Part shown: positions 20,240-29,964 of the stretch, one piece after another
How positions within the stretch are numbered: position 1 is the first letter of the stretch
How the letters are laid out: every line of letters begins with the position of its first letter
Origin: Prorocentrum cordatum
Taxonomy: Eukaryota > Sar > Dinophyceae > Prorocentrales > Prorocentraceae
Assembly: GCA_963575745.1 (NCBI GenBank)
Contig: CAUYUJ010015760.1
Coordinates: forward strand, 460,147 to 520,146
DNA: 60,000 nucleotides
Direction: 5' to 3'
The notes under the pieces: model-generated
Seen by the model: only the letters and a program-made list of their open reading frames with translations
Told to the model about the DNA's origin: nothing
Database searches by the model: none
Position numbers and translations under genes: made by a program

Positions 20240-22644
20240 GACGGACGACGGACGAACGAAGGACGACGACGAAAAACGACCAGAGAGCACGCGATGGGGG
20301 GAGGGGCGAGAGGGGGAAAGGGGGGGAGGGCCAAGGGGGGGTGCCCGCGCGCGCAACGCCAGCCCCTCACAGCCCGGGGGCGGCACCGCCGGCGCCTCCG
20401 GGCCACGGCTTCGCGAGGCCCCGGCGCGGGCAGGCCTGGGCCAGCCTGGCCAGCCCAGCAGCCGGGGGAGCTGCCTGCAGCAGCCGCCCCCTCTCCGTGG
20501 CCGCCTCCGCGTCGCGGGCGACCAGCGCCGCGGCGGCGTCGAGGAGCGCGGCCCGCGCCCCCCGGAAGCTGCGGCCGCGCAGGGTGACACCCAGCAGCGG
20601 CGCCAACTCCCGCGCGGCGGCCCAGCCGCCCGCCAGACGGCCGCGGATCGCCTCGAGGAGCGCGTCGCGATCGGCCGGCGCCGGCTGCTCGCCCGCCGCC
20701 GCGCGGGGCCCGCACGAGCCGCGCCTTGACTGGCGGTCAAGGCGCGGCTCGTGCCGTCCTCGAGATCGGGGCACCTCCACCGGCTCTGAGCCGGGAGGGG
20801 GCATGCACGACTTCAGCCGCGGCTGACGGGGGAGCGCCGGCGGCCAGCAGCGGCGGGCTCCGTGCGGCGGCCGAGGGCTGGACCGCCGCGGAGGGACCCA
20901 CCTCGACCGGATTTGGCTCAGCCACGGCGGGCCGAGACGCGTCCGGGAGGAGAGCAGCAGGGGTTAGGGACCAGCCGCCCCACCGCTGAAGGCAGAGGCG
21001 CGCCAGCGTCACCTCGCTGCTGGCCACCGTCGCGGCCGGAACCAACTCGACCCGCGGCGGATCCGCGTCGCGCGAGTCCACGGGGAACCCGACAGTGTCA
21101 CCGCCCAGGGTGGGTGCAGGGTCCGCCCCGGAGGGCGCGGGCGCCGCCCCGCCGCGCCGCTTCCGCCTCGCCCCGCCGCCACGGGCCCTTGGTCCGGGAG
21201 GAATCACCTCGACCGGTCCGGGAGGAGACAGGTCCACCAGAGAAACGCCGAGCGGCCGTCGCGCGCATGGGGCCTCCCACAGCGCTACCAATTGCTGGAC
21301 CTTCCCTGCCCGCCCAGACGCCGAGGCTGGCTGGCGGGGCCGGGGTGGCGTGGCAACAGTCGCCGAGCCCGAAGCCGACGCCAGGCCAGCCGACCCCGCG
21401 GCCGTCGCGGGAGCTCGCGGACAAGCGAGGTCATTTGCCTCTTCGAGCTCTTCCTCATCGTCCGCGTCCGCCCAGGGCTCTCGCGGAGGGAGCGCAACGG
21501 GCTTCGCGGGGCGCCGCGACGCGAGAGGCGCGGGCGCGGGCGCCAGAATGGCGCGGCCAGGCGCCTCGCTGCTGCTGCTGCCGCCGCCGCTGCTGCCGCC
21601 CGCGCTGCTCGGGGGGTCCGCGCGGCGGCGGCGCCGGCCATGGCGCCGGCCACCATCGAGGCGGCCCCCACCGCTGCCACCTGCCGCGCCCCCGCTGGAG
21701 GCGCCGCCACTCCCGCAGACGTGGGGCGCCGGTTCCTTGGGTCTTATATATTATGTCCACCGCAGCAGGATGCCGTCGGGGACAACGGAAGTCCAGTAGC
21801 CCCGCAGCCCGGCGATCCGCAGGGCTGCTGCCACGAGCTGGGCGCGGTCTATGCCGTTGCCGCCCCCGCCGGCCTCGCAGCTGGCCCCCTCAGCCGAAGT
21901 TGCCTCCGCAGGAGCCGACGCTGTCGGAGGAGGCGCCGCTGCCGCCAGCGGAGGTGCCGCTGCGGCCGCTGGCGCGGTGGCCGCCGGCCTTGCCCCCGCC
22001 GCCCCTGACCCGTCCTCCTCCGGCGCCGACTCGCTGGAGTAGTAGATGGACGCCTCTTCGTCCTCCTCGCCCCCTGACGCCTCCCCCTTCACCGCCGGCG
22101 TGGGTGGTGAGAGCGCCCGATCGCCATCCCGCCGTTGCGGCGCTGGCGGCGCGGGAGGGGGCTCCGCCGCCAAGCTGCGGCGGCTCCGCCTGCAGCGCGC
22201 CGGGCTGCGGCTGCGGTCCGAGCGCCGGCCGACTCGGCGCTTGCGATCCTCCCGCGGCCTCGGGGAGCGCGCCTGGCCACGCTGGGGGCTCCGCGAAGCC
22301 GGCCGCAACGCCTGGCCAAGCCGTTGCCGTTGCTGCCGGCGCCGCTCTTCCCGCTGCGGCCGCTGGCCCTGGCGCGCCTTCTTGGCCCAGGCTGGCCCAG
22401 CCACCTGGCGCTGGCCCCATGGCGGCGCCGGTTGGGACTGGCACGGCGAGCCAGTCCCAGCACCAGCCTGGCGGGAGTGGCCCCAAGGCTGGGCCGGCGC
22501 CTCCGGGGCATGCCATGCCCCGCTCCCGCCGCGCCCCCGGGTACGCTTCCCCGTGAAGCGGCGGGCGCGCCGCCGCGCGCGCCTGGGACAGGGCCCCCGA
22601 GCCCACGGCTACCTCAAGTCCAACCCCCCCAGGGGAGGGTTGGA
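20240..22644 (-). pseudogene. Arg/Ala/Pro-rich segment downstream of the SL
   Basis: Minus-strand frames after the SL encode Arg/Ser/Ala/Pro-rich sequence. The most coherent is 22,404-21,751 (217 aa), with SR-type motifs (RRSDRSRSPARCRRSRRS) and an acidic stretch (GGEEDEEASIYYSSESAPEE). Others lie at 21,291-20,737 and 20,804-20,367. The minus strand is called only because the SL has that polarity; the plus strand is also open for 564 codons (20,862-22,556) owing to GC bias. It may be the 5' part of the RT element or a separate retroposed transcript. Confidence 0.35.
20712..20754. repeat. perfect 19-bp hairpin, 5-nt loop
   Basis: GCACGAGCCGCGCCTTGAC at 20,712-20,730 and its exact reverse complement at 20,736-20,754 flank the loop TGGCG. 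Confidence 0.95.
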
Positions 22645-22650
22645 CTTGAG
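22613..22650. repeat. 14-bp perfect hairpin overlapping the SL end
   Basis: CTCAAGTCCAACCC at 22,613-22,626 pairs exactly with GGGTTGGACTTGAG at 22,637-22,650. The right arm contains the last six SL bases on the minus strand. Confidence 0.95.
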
Positions 22651-22666
22651 CCAAAATGGCTACGGA
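22645..22666 (-). other. exact dinoflagellate spliced-leader sequence
   Basis: The minus strand reads T followed by CCGTAGCCATTTTGGCTC and AAG, identical to the 22-nt DinoSL (first base variable). It is not followed by a GT splice donor, so it is not an SL RNA gene. It is best explained as the 5' end of a trans-spliced transcript that was reverse-transcribed and reinserted. Confidence 0.9.
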
Positions 22667-22697
22667 GGGCCGGTTTGATTCACGCGCGCTGTGTTCT

Positions 22698-22838
22698 CCA
22701 AGGCGATATTTGGGATCCAGAGCGGCGGCAGGCGAAAGCTTCAGACCCGTTCCGTTTTCCTGCGCCACGCGTCCATGCGGAAGAGCGGGCCCCCCTGGGC
22801 TCGACCTCGAGCCACACGCGCCCACGGGAGAGAATGTG
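22698..22838 (+). repeat. dispersed repeat A, copy 2
   Basis: CCAAGGCGATATTTGGGATC to CCCACGGGAGAGAATGTG matches 8,573-8,766 but lacks the ~50-bp middle segment. Confidence 0.8.
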
Positions 22839-22857
22839 TGTGTGTGTGTGTGTGTGG
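22834..22857 (+). repeat. (TG)n microsatellite
   Basis: About 12 TG repeats directly after dispersed repeat A copy 2. Confidence 0.9.
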
Positions 22858-23419
22858 GTCCACGCTTGTGTCAGACACTTGCTCCCTTCAGCTGCCAGGC
22901 TTTTCGCAGAGCACGTCCGCGCATTGTCCGACCCGTTTTCTCTGCCACCATGGTTTTCTCGGTTGTCCACGCGCTGTATCTGCAGGTGTATACATGCATA
23001 ACTGAAGGTCTTCAACCTCTGCCGCCGGCCGCGCCTCAGACTGTGCCACGCTTGGTCGGTAGGTGGGTTGGTTTTCTTGGCGGTCGGCTGGCTGGCAACT
23101 CGGCTGTTTGGCGCTTTGCCTAAATTTGAATTTTTCAGGTGATTGGGCTGTTTGCTGGTTCGCTGGTTGCGCGATTCTGTAATACGGAATCACGGGTGGT
23201 GGTCTCGAGAGCGCGCTTCTTTCATAGCTTAAGAGGGTTCGAGACTTCGGGAGTTCGCGTACCTAGCTATTTATGATGGTTTGTGGCTTCGAGCCCCAAG
23301 CCGAACTCTCAGGAAACGACGCGGGGACAGAAAAGCGTCCCCCCCGAACACGTCCAACTGCAGAATATGACGCTGGTTCTTCTGTGGAGACGGGTGGCGC
23401 TTTTAGGCGGCGTCCGTGG
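22858..23419. other. spacer; no gene recognised
   Basis: Includes GGTTGGTTTTC and GGCTGGCTGGC-like short repeats around 23,060-23,100. No coding signal is seen. Confidence 0.5.
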
Positions 23420-23890
23420 GTGGGTTCCTGGCATCGGGAGCGCAGGTGCAACTGCGCAATAGCGTAGGAGAGATTGTGGTGTCGATGGCGCAAAGTTGTT
23501 GTAAGTTGGGAGGGGGCGTGTCTTCGGAAGCGCGAATCTGGCGTAGTTCACAAGGGGGTGTGACTTTGGGAGCGCGAGCCTGGCGTAACAAACGAAGGAT
23601 TGTGGCTTCGACAGCAAATGCTTGGTAGTCTACTAAGGCTTGCGTCCTATGCGCGCGAGGATGGCGTTCTTTACGAGGTATTGTGGTTGGTGGAATGCGA
23701 GTCTTGTGAATATAAAAGGATTTGTGCCATCAGAAGCGCGAGCCTGCCGTAACTTACAAGCGGGTGTGGCCTCGGAAGCACCAGTATGGCGTACTTTAGA
23801 AGGGATTGTGGCTTGTAGAGAACGGATATGGCGAAGTGTTCGAGGGTTTGTGGCCTCGGGGGCGCGAATCTGCAGTGTTTCACGCATCCC
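23420..23890 (+). repeat. ~42-bp degenerate minisatellite
   Basis: Roughly eleven diverged monomers of the type GATTGTGGCTTCGGAAGCGC then GAGTCTGGCGTAACTTACAA. Alternating GTGGCTTCG and TGGCGTA blocks mark the period. Confidence 0.7.
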
Positions 23891-24296
23891 AGAGCAACCC
23901 CAGCAATTCTGAGGACGTGATTCTGGGGTGGTGAACAATTCCTGTTCGGGTTGTTTCCCTCGCGTGGACTTGTTACACTAAATCAGTGGATCCGGAAACG
24001 ACGGAATCTATCACCATGATTTGGAATTGGAGCTGGCGCAGGGAAGAGGACAGCGTAGCTCACGCAGCCTGTGGGCCCCCAAGGGCGCCGGCGGATATGC
24101 AGATTTGCATACGTACATGTGTACTAGCTATCGTTTGCGCGCTCTCGTTTCGCCACAGCAAATCGCCCTGTATCATCATCCATGGCGTCAGGGCGTTGAG
24201 TTCCCGTCCAAGCACGGAGTATCACTTCGAGCATCTTTGCCTCCAGCACCTTGGCCCTGTCCCCCTCCCGCTCCAGAGTTTTCGCAGTGTCGAGTG

Positions 24297-24362
24297 ACCT
24301 CCTCCTCCTCCTCCTCCTCCTCCTCCTCCTCCTCCTCCTCCTCCCCCTCCTCTTCCTCCTCC
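24297..24362 (+). repeat. (CTC)n microsatellite abutting the SL relict
   Basis: About 60 bp of CTC/TCC repeats end exactly where the plus-strand SL relict begins. Confidence 0.9.
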
Positions 24363-24384
24363 TCCGTAGCCATTTTGGCTGAAA
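24363..24384 (+). other. spliced-leader relict at the LINE 5' end
   Basis: TCCGTAGCCATTTTGGCT, then GAAA in place of CAAG, matches DinoSL at 20 of 22 bases. No GT donor follows. It marks the probable 5' end of the LINE and implies that the inserted copy came from a trans-spliced RNA. Confidence 0.8.
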
Positions 24385-24545
24385 ATGCACGTTTCCCCAG
24401 GGAGACAAAGGGATACCGCTAGTCCGCGGCAGTGCCAGAGCGCTTTCGCTCGACGTTCCCTTCTGCCAGCACCGCACGGGTTCTCTGGCGACCCTCGTTC
24501 AAGGGCAGCGGACACAGACGCGACCATCTCCTCTCCTTCGGAGCC

Positions 24546-26040
24546 ATGTCTGGAACAGGGAGCCCCGAGCAGCATCGCATGGACTCGGAGGGCTCCCCCA
24601 GCTGCAGTGGCCGCTCGTCCAGGACTCGTTCATCCAAGTCCCACTCGAGGGCGCCCGAGCTCCGTCGCAAGGCTCCTCCGGCGGATCGTGGACGGCTGGT
24701 TCGCCCTGGTGCCTGCAGCTGGCCCTGCTGGCCACGCTGGTCCTGCTGGCCGTCGGGGCAATGGCGAAAGGAAGCCCTCCAATTCTCGCCCAGCGAGGAG
24801 CAGAGGCGCCAGCGGGCAGCGGACGCGGCCTTCGAGATGCAGAGAGACGGGTTCGACCTTGATATGCTGGCTACGTTCCCATCGCAGGACGCTCGTGGTG
24901 CAGGAATCGGAGAGGTTCCTCAGGGAGCAGAGGCTGCCGCTGCCGCCAGGGACGCCGCGCACCCAGCTGCTGGCGTGGGAGGTGGCCCGTGGAGGACCTA
25001 CCTGGACAACGGCGGGGCCCCCTTGGGCACCGCGACGCCACTGGGGCCCAGCCCTGGCCATCCTCCCGCTTACGCTGTTCCTCATCGTGACCCTCGGCAT
25101 GGCGCGGCTCCTGGGACCCCTGCTGCGGCGACGGCGCCTGGTGGTGCTGGCGGCGCTGCGGATGCTGTCATGCCCAACTCCGCCCAGTCCACCCTCCTGC
25201 AGTAAGTGCAGGCCTCCATCACCTCCGCCGTCACGAACGCGGTCGTCGCCAGCGTTGACGCCACCCTCACGGCGGGCCTGGCGCAGATTCAGGGCGTCAT
25301 GGAATCGCGTGTCGGCGCCGTGGAAGGACGCCTTCGGGGGGTTGAGCAGAAGCGCTGGACATCGAGCGACAGCTGCGTGCGGACATCGCGCAGCTCCGCG
25401 ATCAGATGGGCATCGTGGCGCGCGCGGAGCGCTGTGCTGCTCCCGCTGGTCCTGATTGGGACCGTCCTCCAGACCTTGCCGCGGTTGTCGTACGGTGCAA
25501 GGAGGAGCTCCCTGCTGCGGCCTTCAAGCAGGCCATCGACCCCATCCTGGCGGACGCTGGAATGGGCCCATATGCGCTCGTGGTAGAGGCGGAGCCCATC
25601 GGCAAGCGCTGAATCTACCGCTTCAAGGGGCCCCCCGAGCTCGGGGCCAGACGGACTGCTAAGGTGCTGGGCTGTATGCGCCTTGGCCGTGGTGAGTGGC
25701 GCAAGCCGCGTGCCACGACGCCTCTGGTCACGAGGTGGACATCTTCGTGGCGGCCGACCAGAACCGCAAGCAGGTGCTGCACGAGCTCGCGCTCAAGAAG
25801 CTCGCCGTCGCGCTGGGGCGCGTCATCGGCGACGGGCACCGTATCTTCGTGGACAAGCAGAAGTTCACCCTCGCGCCCCAGTGGAAGGCCTTCCTCCGCC
25901 TCACCATCGACGGCCCCGGCTCCACACAGGTGGTGGTCTGGTCCCCGTCGGCGCTATCGGCACTCGGCTTGCGACGTGAGGATCTTGAGACGACGGTAGA
26001 GGTGGCTTTGGCTCCTGGTGACGATGATTGGTGCCTTTAG
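24546..26040 (+). pseudogene. LINE ORF1-like region, interrupted
   Basis: It starts at ATG 24,546 (MSGTGSPEQHRMDSEGS). A hydrophobic Ala/Leu-rich stretch follows, then a single TAA at 25,203, after which the same frame continues as QASITSAVTNAVVASVD with coiled-coil character. Frame changes near 25,352 and 25,690 and a TGA near 25,610 lead through ALDIERQLRADIAQLRDQMG to KQVLHELALKKLAVALGRVI and FVDKQKFTLAPQWKAFLRL. ORF1 proteins bind element RNA; here that role is inferred from position. It overlaps the endonuclease frame at its end. Confidence 0.55.
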
Positions 26041-27496
26041 CACGTTCGTCAAGCTCTTTGCCGCCCCGATGAGCAAGGGGCTCACCTTCGCCACCTGGAA
26101 CGCCAGAGCATTCTGCTACTACAAGGCGGGCGTGGCGGCACGCAAGAGCGAATACCTTGGGAATGCGCTCCGAGCTGGGGCTATCGTGGGCATGCAGGAG
26201 GTCCCCGGGTCGGCCGTGCGCCTGCGTATGCTGATAGATCGCTTGGGGGCGGGCTACCAGATGTTCTACTCCTTCGGTGACACTGCTGATGAGTCTCTCG
26301 GCAGCGTTGCCACCATCTTCCCCTGCAAGGTGCGCGCGGGCATGGGCCTGCGCAAGACGTTTTGCATCGAGGCTCGGGTGATCCGCGTCGCGGCCGCGAT
26401 CGCGGACGGGCCCCGCGCTGGCTACACGCTGAAGCACTGGAACATCCATGACCATGCCCTATCGCGCGAGCAGGTACGGCGTGTCGCTGGCGCGATCCAG
26501 GCCGATCTCCGTGACATGGAGATGGACCCGAGGAGGTGCTGTGTAGCGATCGTGGGCGATTTTAACTACGGCGAGAATGCGGAGGTGGAGGACCCGCTGG
26601 TTCCTGGCGGCGGGCGCAGGGCTGCCACCCGCCCCCGCGGGCGTGCATGGGCGCACGCGCTGAGTGCTGCGACGGAGATGATCCCTCACATACCGACGCA
26701 TTGGCACCCAGGCAGGCAGATCGCCACCACGATCGACAAGATTTGGACTGGTTCCCCACGGTGGTTGCGCACGCAGACCTATCAGCATGGACAGGTGCAT
26801 GGAGGGCCCCACGAGATGCACCTCGACGGCCTCTCGGACCACGCGATGTTCTCGGTGGCATGGGCCCCTCGCCCTCCCAGGAAGAGACCTACCACGGGCG
26901 TCATCAACCCTGCGCCGCCCCTCGTCTCTGAGAACCCATTGTTCGGCGAGATGATCAGGAAGTGCGAGCTCGCGGTCCCCCTTGATGGTCTCTCTCCTCC
27001 TGATCTGGTGCGCTACCGCTCGAAGATCCTGCAGACTGCAGCGGCCGCTACCAGAGATGTCATTCTCCGTGGGGGGCCTGGTCTGCGGTCGCCGACGGCG
27101 TTGACCTGGGGACAACTTGGTCGAGCGATACCGCGGCAGGACATGCAGATGGCTGAGACACTATTGCGCCAACATACATGGACGAGCCAGATGATCGAGC
27201 TTCGCGATCGTCAAGGACATGTTGGACGCCAAGTGGTGCTTCTTCACCTTCAGGAGTTCTCTAGACGCTACCGATTAGCGCAACACCGCGAGTTGCAAGC
27301 ATTACTCCGCCAGCGCCAGCAGGACATGGACGGTGAGCTGCGCGAGCCCAGCAAGGCAGCAATGGTCAGGCAGCAGAGGGCCCCACGACGGCGTGCGGCC
27401 ATCTGGGCACCGTCGTCGGCGCGACGATTCCTGGGGGCATCGAGCTGGACGACGGCACGGTCGCGCGGTCGGAGCAGGATATCCAGAGGGCGCTAG
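26018..27496 (+). CDS. LINE AP-like endonuclease (EEP family)
   Basis: 492 codons. Motifs of the endonuclease/exonuclease/phosphatase fold appear in order: TFATWNARAF near residue 24, GMQEVPGS (catalytic Glu) near 65, HWNIHDHALS, CCVAIVGDFNYGEN (Asp/Asn) near 175, TTIDKIW near 240, and LSDHAMFSVAW (Asp-His) near 270. The enzyme nicks target DNA to prime reverse transcription. The first ATG is at 26,024, but continuity with ORF1 by frameshift is possible. The frame stops at 27,496; the RT frame is already open before that (IELDDGTVARSEQDIQRALA), so EN and RT were probably one protein now split by a frameshift near 27,380-27,480. Confidence 0.85.
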   Translation: MTMIGAFSTFVKLFAAPMSKGLTFATWNARAFCYYKAGVAARKSEYLGNALRAGAIVGMQEVPGSAVRLRMLIDRLGAGYQMFYSFGDTADESLGSVATIFPCKVRAGMGLRKTFCIEARVIRVAAAIADGPRAGYTLKHWNIHDHALSREQVRRVAGAIQADLRDMEMDPRRCCVAIVGDFNYGENAEVEDPLVPGGGRRAATRPRGRAWAHALSAATEMIPHIPTHWHPGRQIATTIDKIWTGSPRWLRTQTYQHGQVHGGPHEMHLDGLSDHAMFSVAWAPRPPRKRPTTGVINPAPPLVSENPLFGEMIRKCELAVPLDGLSPPDLVRYRSKILQTAAAATRDVILRGGPGLRSPTALTWGQLGRAIPRQDMQMAETLLRQHTWTSQMIELRDRQGHVGRQVVLLHLQEFSRRYRLAQHRELQALLRQRQQDMDGELREPSKAAMVRQQRAPRRRAAIWAPSSARRFLGASSWTTARSRGRSRISRGR

Positions 27497-27528
27497 CGAA
27501 CTACTGGCGAGGCATCTTCGGCGATGAC

Positions 27529-29964
27529 GTGGTCAATCGGGGGCAGTCCGCGGGGGACATGATGCGCAATCTTGCCTCCAGCATAAGCGGCGCCCCCATG
27601 TCCTTCCAGGGCGGCGTCATGGTGCCCCTCCCCCGAGATGCTCCTCGTGCTGTTCAGCGTCGACGGGAGCTGCAGGATGGCTATCTCCGACGCTATGGCA
27701 TCCAAGGAGTGGACTGGGCCTCGATCGAGCCTCATTCGGCATGCACCATTGCCTTGGCTCTCCGCAGGGCCCGCAAGTCGGCGCCTGGGCCAGACGGCCT
27801 CGGCGCCGAGGCCTGGCTCGCCACGCCGCTGGGAGTCGAGACGCTGGCGGAAGCGATGGCGCGGCAGATCGATGGCCTACCCATGCGCCAGGAATGGAAC
27901 TACTCCATCGCCGTCTTCCCCGCCAAGGGGACGCGGGCTGATGATCCTCAAGAAGTCCTCGGGCGCGCCGGTGAGACTCGGACGCTGGCGCTGGAGAACA
28001 CATCCAAGAAGGCCGTCATGTGGGCCCTCAACTCACGCATGAAGCGGGTGGCGGAGCGGCACTCCGTGGACACGCAGCGCGGCTTCATCTGTGGGCGCAA
28101 CTTCTGCGACGACATAGTCGAGCTCGACTCGCACTCCCGCGCGCTGTCCATGGCTGCTGGACATGACGACCCCCCCTTCCTCATCTCCTTCGACTGGGGC
28201 CAGGCTTTCCCGAGCATCGCGCAGGACTGGCTCTTCGGCTCGCTGCGCGCCATGGGCGCTTCCCAGGAACTCCAGGGCGCGCTGAAGGTCAACTGCGACG
28301 GGGTCGTCTCCCTTGCGGCCTCACGCACGAGGGCTGCGCTCTATGCGGTGCGTTCGGGCATCCTCCAGGGCGACCCCGCCAGCGGCACGCTGTTCGTCCT
28401 TGCCGCCCATCCGTTCGGACAGGACCTGAAGGTCCACCTGGACTCCAAGCTTCGGGGCATCTCGAGGTGGTGCGCCGACGACCTGGGCGCGGCGGTGATG
28501 GCCCAACGTGGGCTGATGACGCTGGCCCGCGTCTTCCGTGGCGCGAAGCTCCTGGCAGGCCTGGTGATCAAGCCTGCGAAGTGCTTTGCCATCCCGCTGG
28601 GAGACCCGCAGCGCGCTGACGCGCATGAGCGGGCGAGGGACTCCCTGGTGGCGGCTGATAAGGACTGGGAGGCGTTCCCCATCGTGGACCACCTCGAATA
28701 CCTGGGCGTGCTGCTGGGCCCTGGGGTGACGCAGGAGGCGCAGTGGCGTGCGCCGATGAGGAAGTACTCCGAGCGTGTCGGGGAGATCTCGAGGAGCCGC
28801 TCGGACACGCATGCGGCCATCCTCCTCTACGAGGAGCGCTGCGTGCCCGTCGTGTCGCACAAGGCGCAGCTGCTGGAGGCCCCCGCCTCCTTGAAGAGAC
28901 TAGAGCGGGGGGGGCTGGCGCACCTGCTGCGCCTGCCAGGCAGCTTCCTGGGCGACGGGGAGTGGCGCGAGCTCGACGCCATCGGCGGCCCGCAGATCCC
29001 GTCGGCCACGACATGGTGCGAGGCGGCCCTCGTGAGGGCGGCGGTGGTCACGCTGGGCTCCTGGCGCTCGGCTGTGCGGCAGCTCCGCGGGGCCGCGCTG
29101 CAGCACTTGCCCGTGGTGCGGACGGTCCGAGGCTGCCCGTTGCCCAGCTGGTGGCGATCCGAGGCCATCGCGGCGACGCTGGAAAGAGCTGCGTCGAGCC
29201 GCGGGACGAGCCCCCGCGCGACGGCCGCGCGCGCCCTGCGAGCGTCCGCCGCCGACGAGGCCCGCCGCAGGCGCGCCCGCCCCGCCGCAGGGAATGGGCG
29301 GCGTGCTCTCTCGCGGCATGTGCGGCCACAGCGCCTCCTCTACTCCTCCCTTCTCCGTTCGTATCTTCGCGCCAGCCGCCAACGTGCTCCGGAAAAGCGT
29401 TTCCGGAGCACGTTGGGCGATTCTCGGCTTCCTCCTCGCCTCCATCTCCGATTGCAGGAGCGTCTCCAACGCTGGTTTGGGGCCCGCGCTGTCGACGCTG
29501 AGGCGATCGACTGGTCGGCCGTCGCCTCGGTGATGCATCGCATCCCGCCGTCCTGGCGCAGCGCTTGCATTAAGACGTGGGGAGGGGGCTGGATCACAGA
29601 GTCTAGGATGCGCAACCCGTATGGGCGGTGCGTCTGGGGTTGTCCTGGGGCTCGCGACTCTTTAAAGCATTATTTCCGTTGGTGCGACCCGATGCATATG
29701 CTCGCCCGCAGGCAATTAAGAGCTGACCTCCCCGCGCCCCCGTTTTTGGACCCCCTCCTGGCTCTGGGACTGATCCACCCCGCCCCCGACACGTTCAAAT
29801 TCACCGTTTTTTATGTTTTTCTCTATCGGTTGGCACACCAAGAGAGTAAAGCCCACGCGCCCCCGTTCTCTCAGGAGGCCGCCCAAAGCCTGGCGCGAGC
29901 CGCCCTCCAAGCCGTCGAAATGCCCCTCGGCCAGCCGGGTCGTCTGTGGCGTCGTCGGCAGTAG
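27529..29964 (+). CDS. LINE reverse transcriptase with C-terminal CCHC finger
   Basis: The frame is open for 811 codons from GTG 27,529, and upstream into the endonuclease. RT motifs: KSAPGPDGL (83-91), RGFICGRNFCDDI (184-196), motif A FDWGQAFPSI (221-230), motif B SGILQGDPASGTLFV (276-290), motif C CADD (315-318, where most LINEs have Y/FADD). A C-terminal finger, CVWGCPGARDSLKHYFRWC, lies at about 700-718. It performs target-primed reverse transcription. No stops interrupt it. A 16-bp perfect hairpin is embedded near codon 620 without breaking the frame. Confidence 0.9.
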   Translation: MVNRGQSAGDMMRNLASSISGAPMSFQGGVMVPLPRDAPRAVQRRRELQDGYLRRYGIQGVDWASIEPHSACTIALALRRARKSAPGPDGLGAEAWLATPLGVETLAEAMARQIDGLPMRQEWNYSIAVFPAKGTRADDPQEVLGRAGETRTLALENTSKKAVMWALNSRMKRVAERHSVDTQRGFICGRNFCDDIVELDSHSRALSMAAGHDDPPFLISFDWGQAFPSIAQDWLFGSLRAMGASQELQGALKVNCDGVVSLAASRTRAALYAVRSGILQGDPASGTLFVLAAHPFGQDLKVHLDSKLRGISRWCADDLGAAVMAQRGLMTLARVFRGAKLLAGLVIKPAKCFAIPLGDPQRADAHERARDSLVAADKDWEAFPIVDHLEYLGVLLGPGVTQEAQWRAPMRKYSERVGEISRSRSDTHAAILLYEERCVPVVSHKAQLLEAPASLKRLERGGLAHLLRLPGSFLGDGEWRELDAIGGPQIPSATTWCEAALVRAAVVTLGSWRSAVRQLRGAALQHLPVVRTVRGCPLPSWWRSEAIAATLERAASSRGTSPRATAARALRASAADEARRRRARPAAGNGRRALSRHVRPQRLLYSSLLRSYLRASRQRAPEKRFRSTLGDSRLPPRLHLRLQERLQRWFGARAVDAEAIDWSAVASVMHRIPPSWRSACIKTWGGGWITESRMRNPYGRCVWGCPGARDSLKHYFRWCDPMHMLARRQLRADLPAPPFLDPLLALGLIHPAPDTFKFTVFYVFLYRLAHQESKAHAPPFSQEAAQSLARAALQAVEMPLGQPGRLWRRRQ
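29380..29415. repeat. perfect 16-bp hairpin inside the LINE RT frame
   Basis: CAACGTGCTCCGGAAA (29,380-29,395) and its exact reverse complement (29,400-29,415) flank the loop AGCG. Confidence 0.95.

Noticed and set aside
20862-22556. Plus-strand frame of 564 codons, Arg/Pro-rich
   Set aside because: GC-rich DNA leaves both strands open. The SL at 22,645 gives the minus strand as the transcript strand, and the plus frame has no recognisable domain. The minus-strand call is itself weak.
24188-24470. Minus-strand Glu-rich and Gly-rich frames
   Set aside because: They are readings of the (CTC)n microsatellite.
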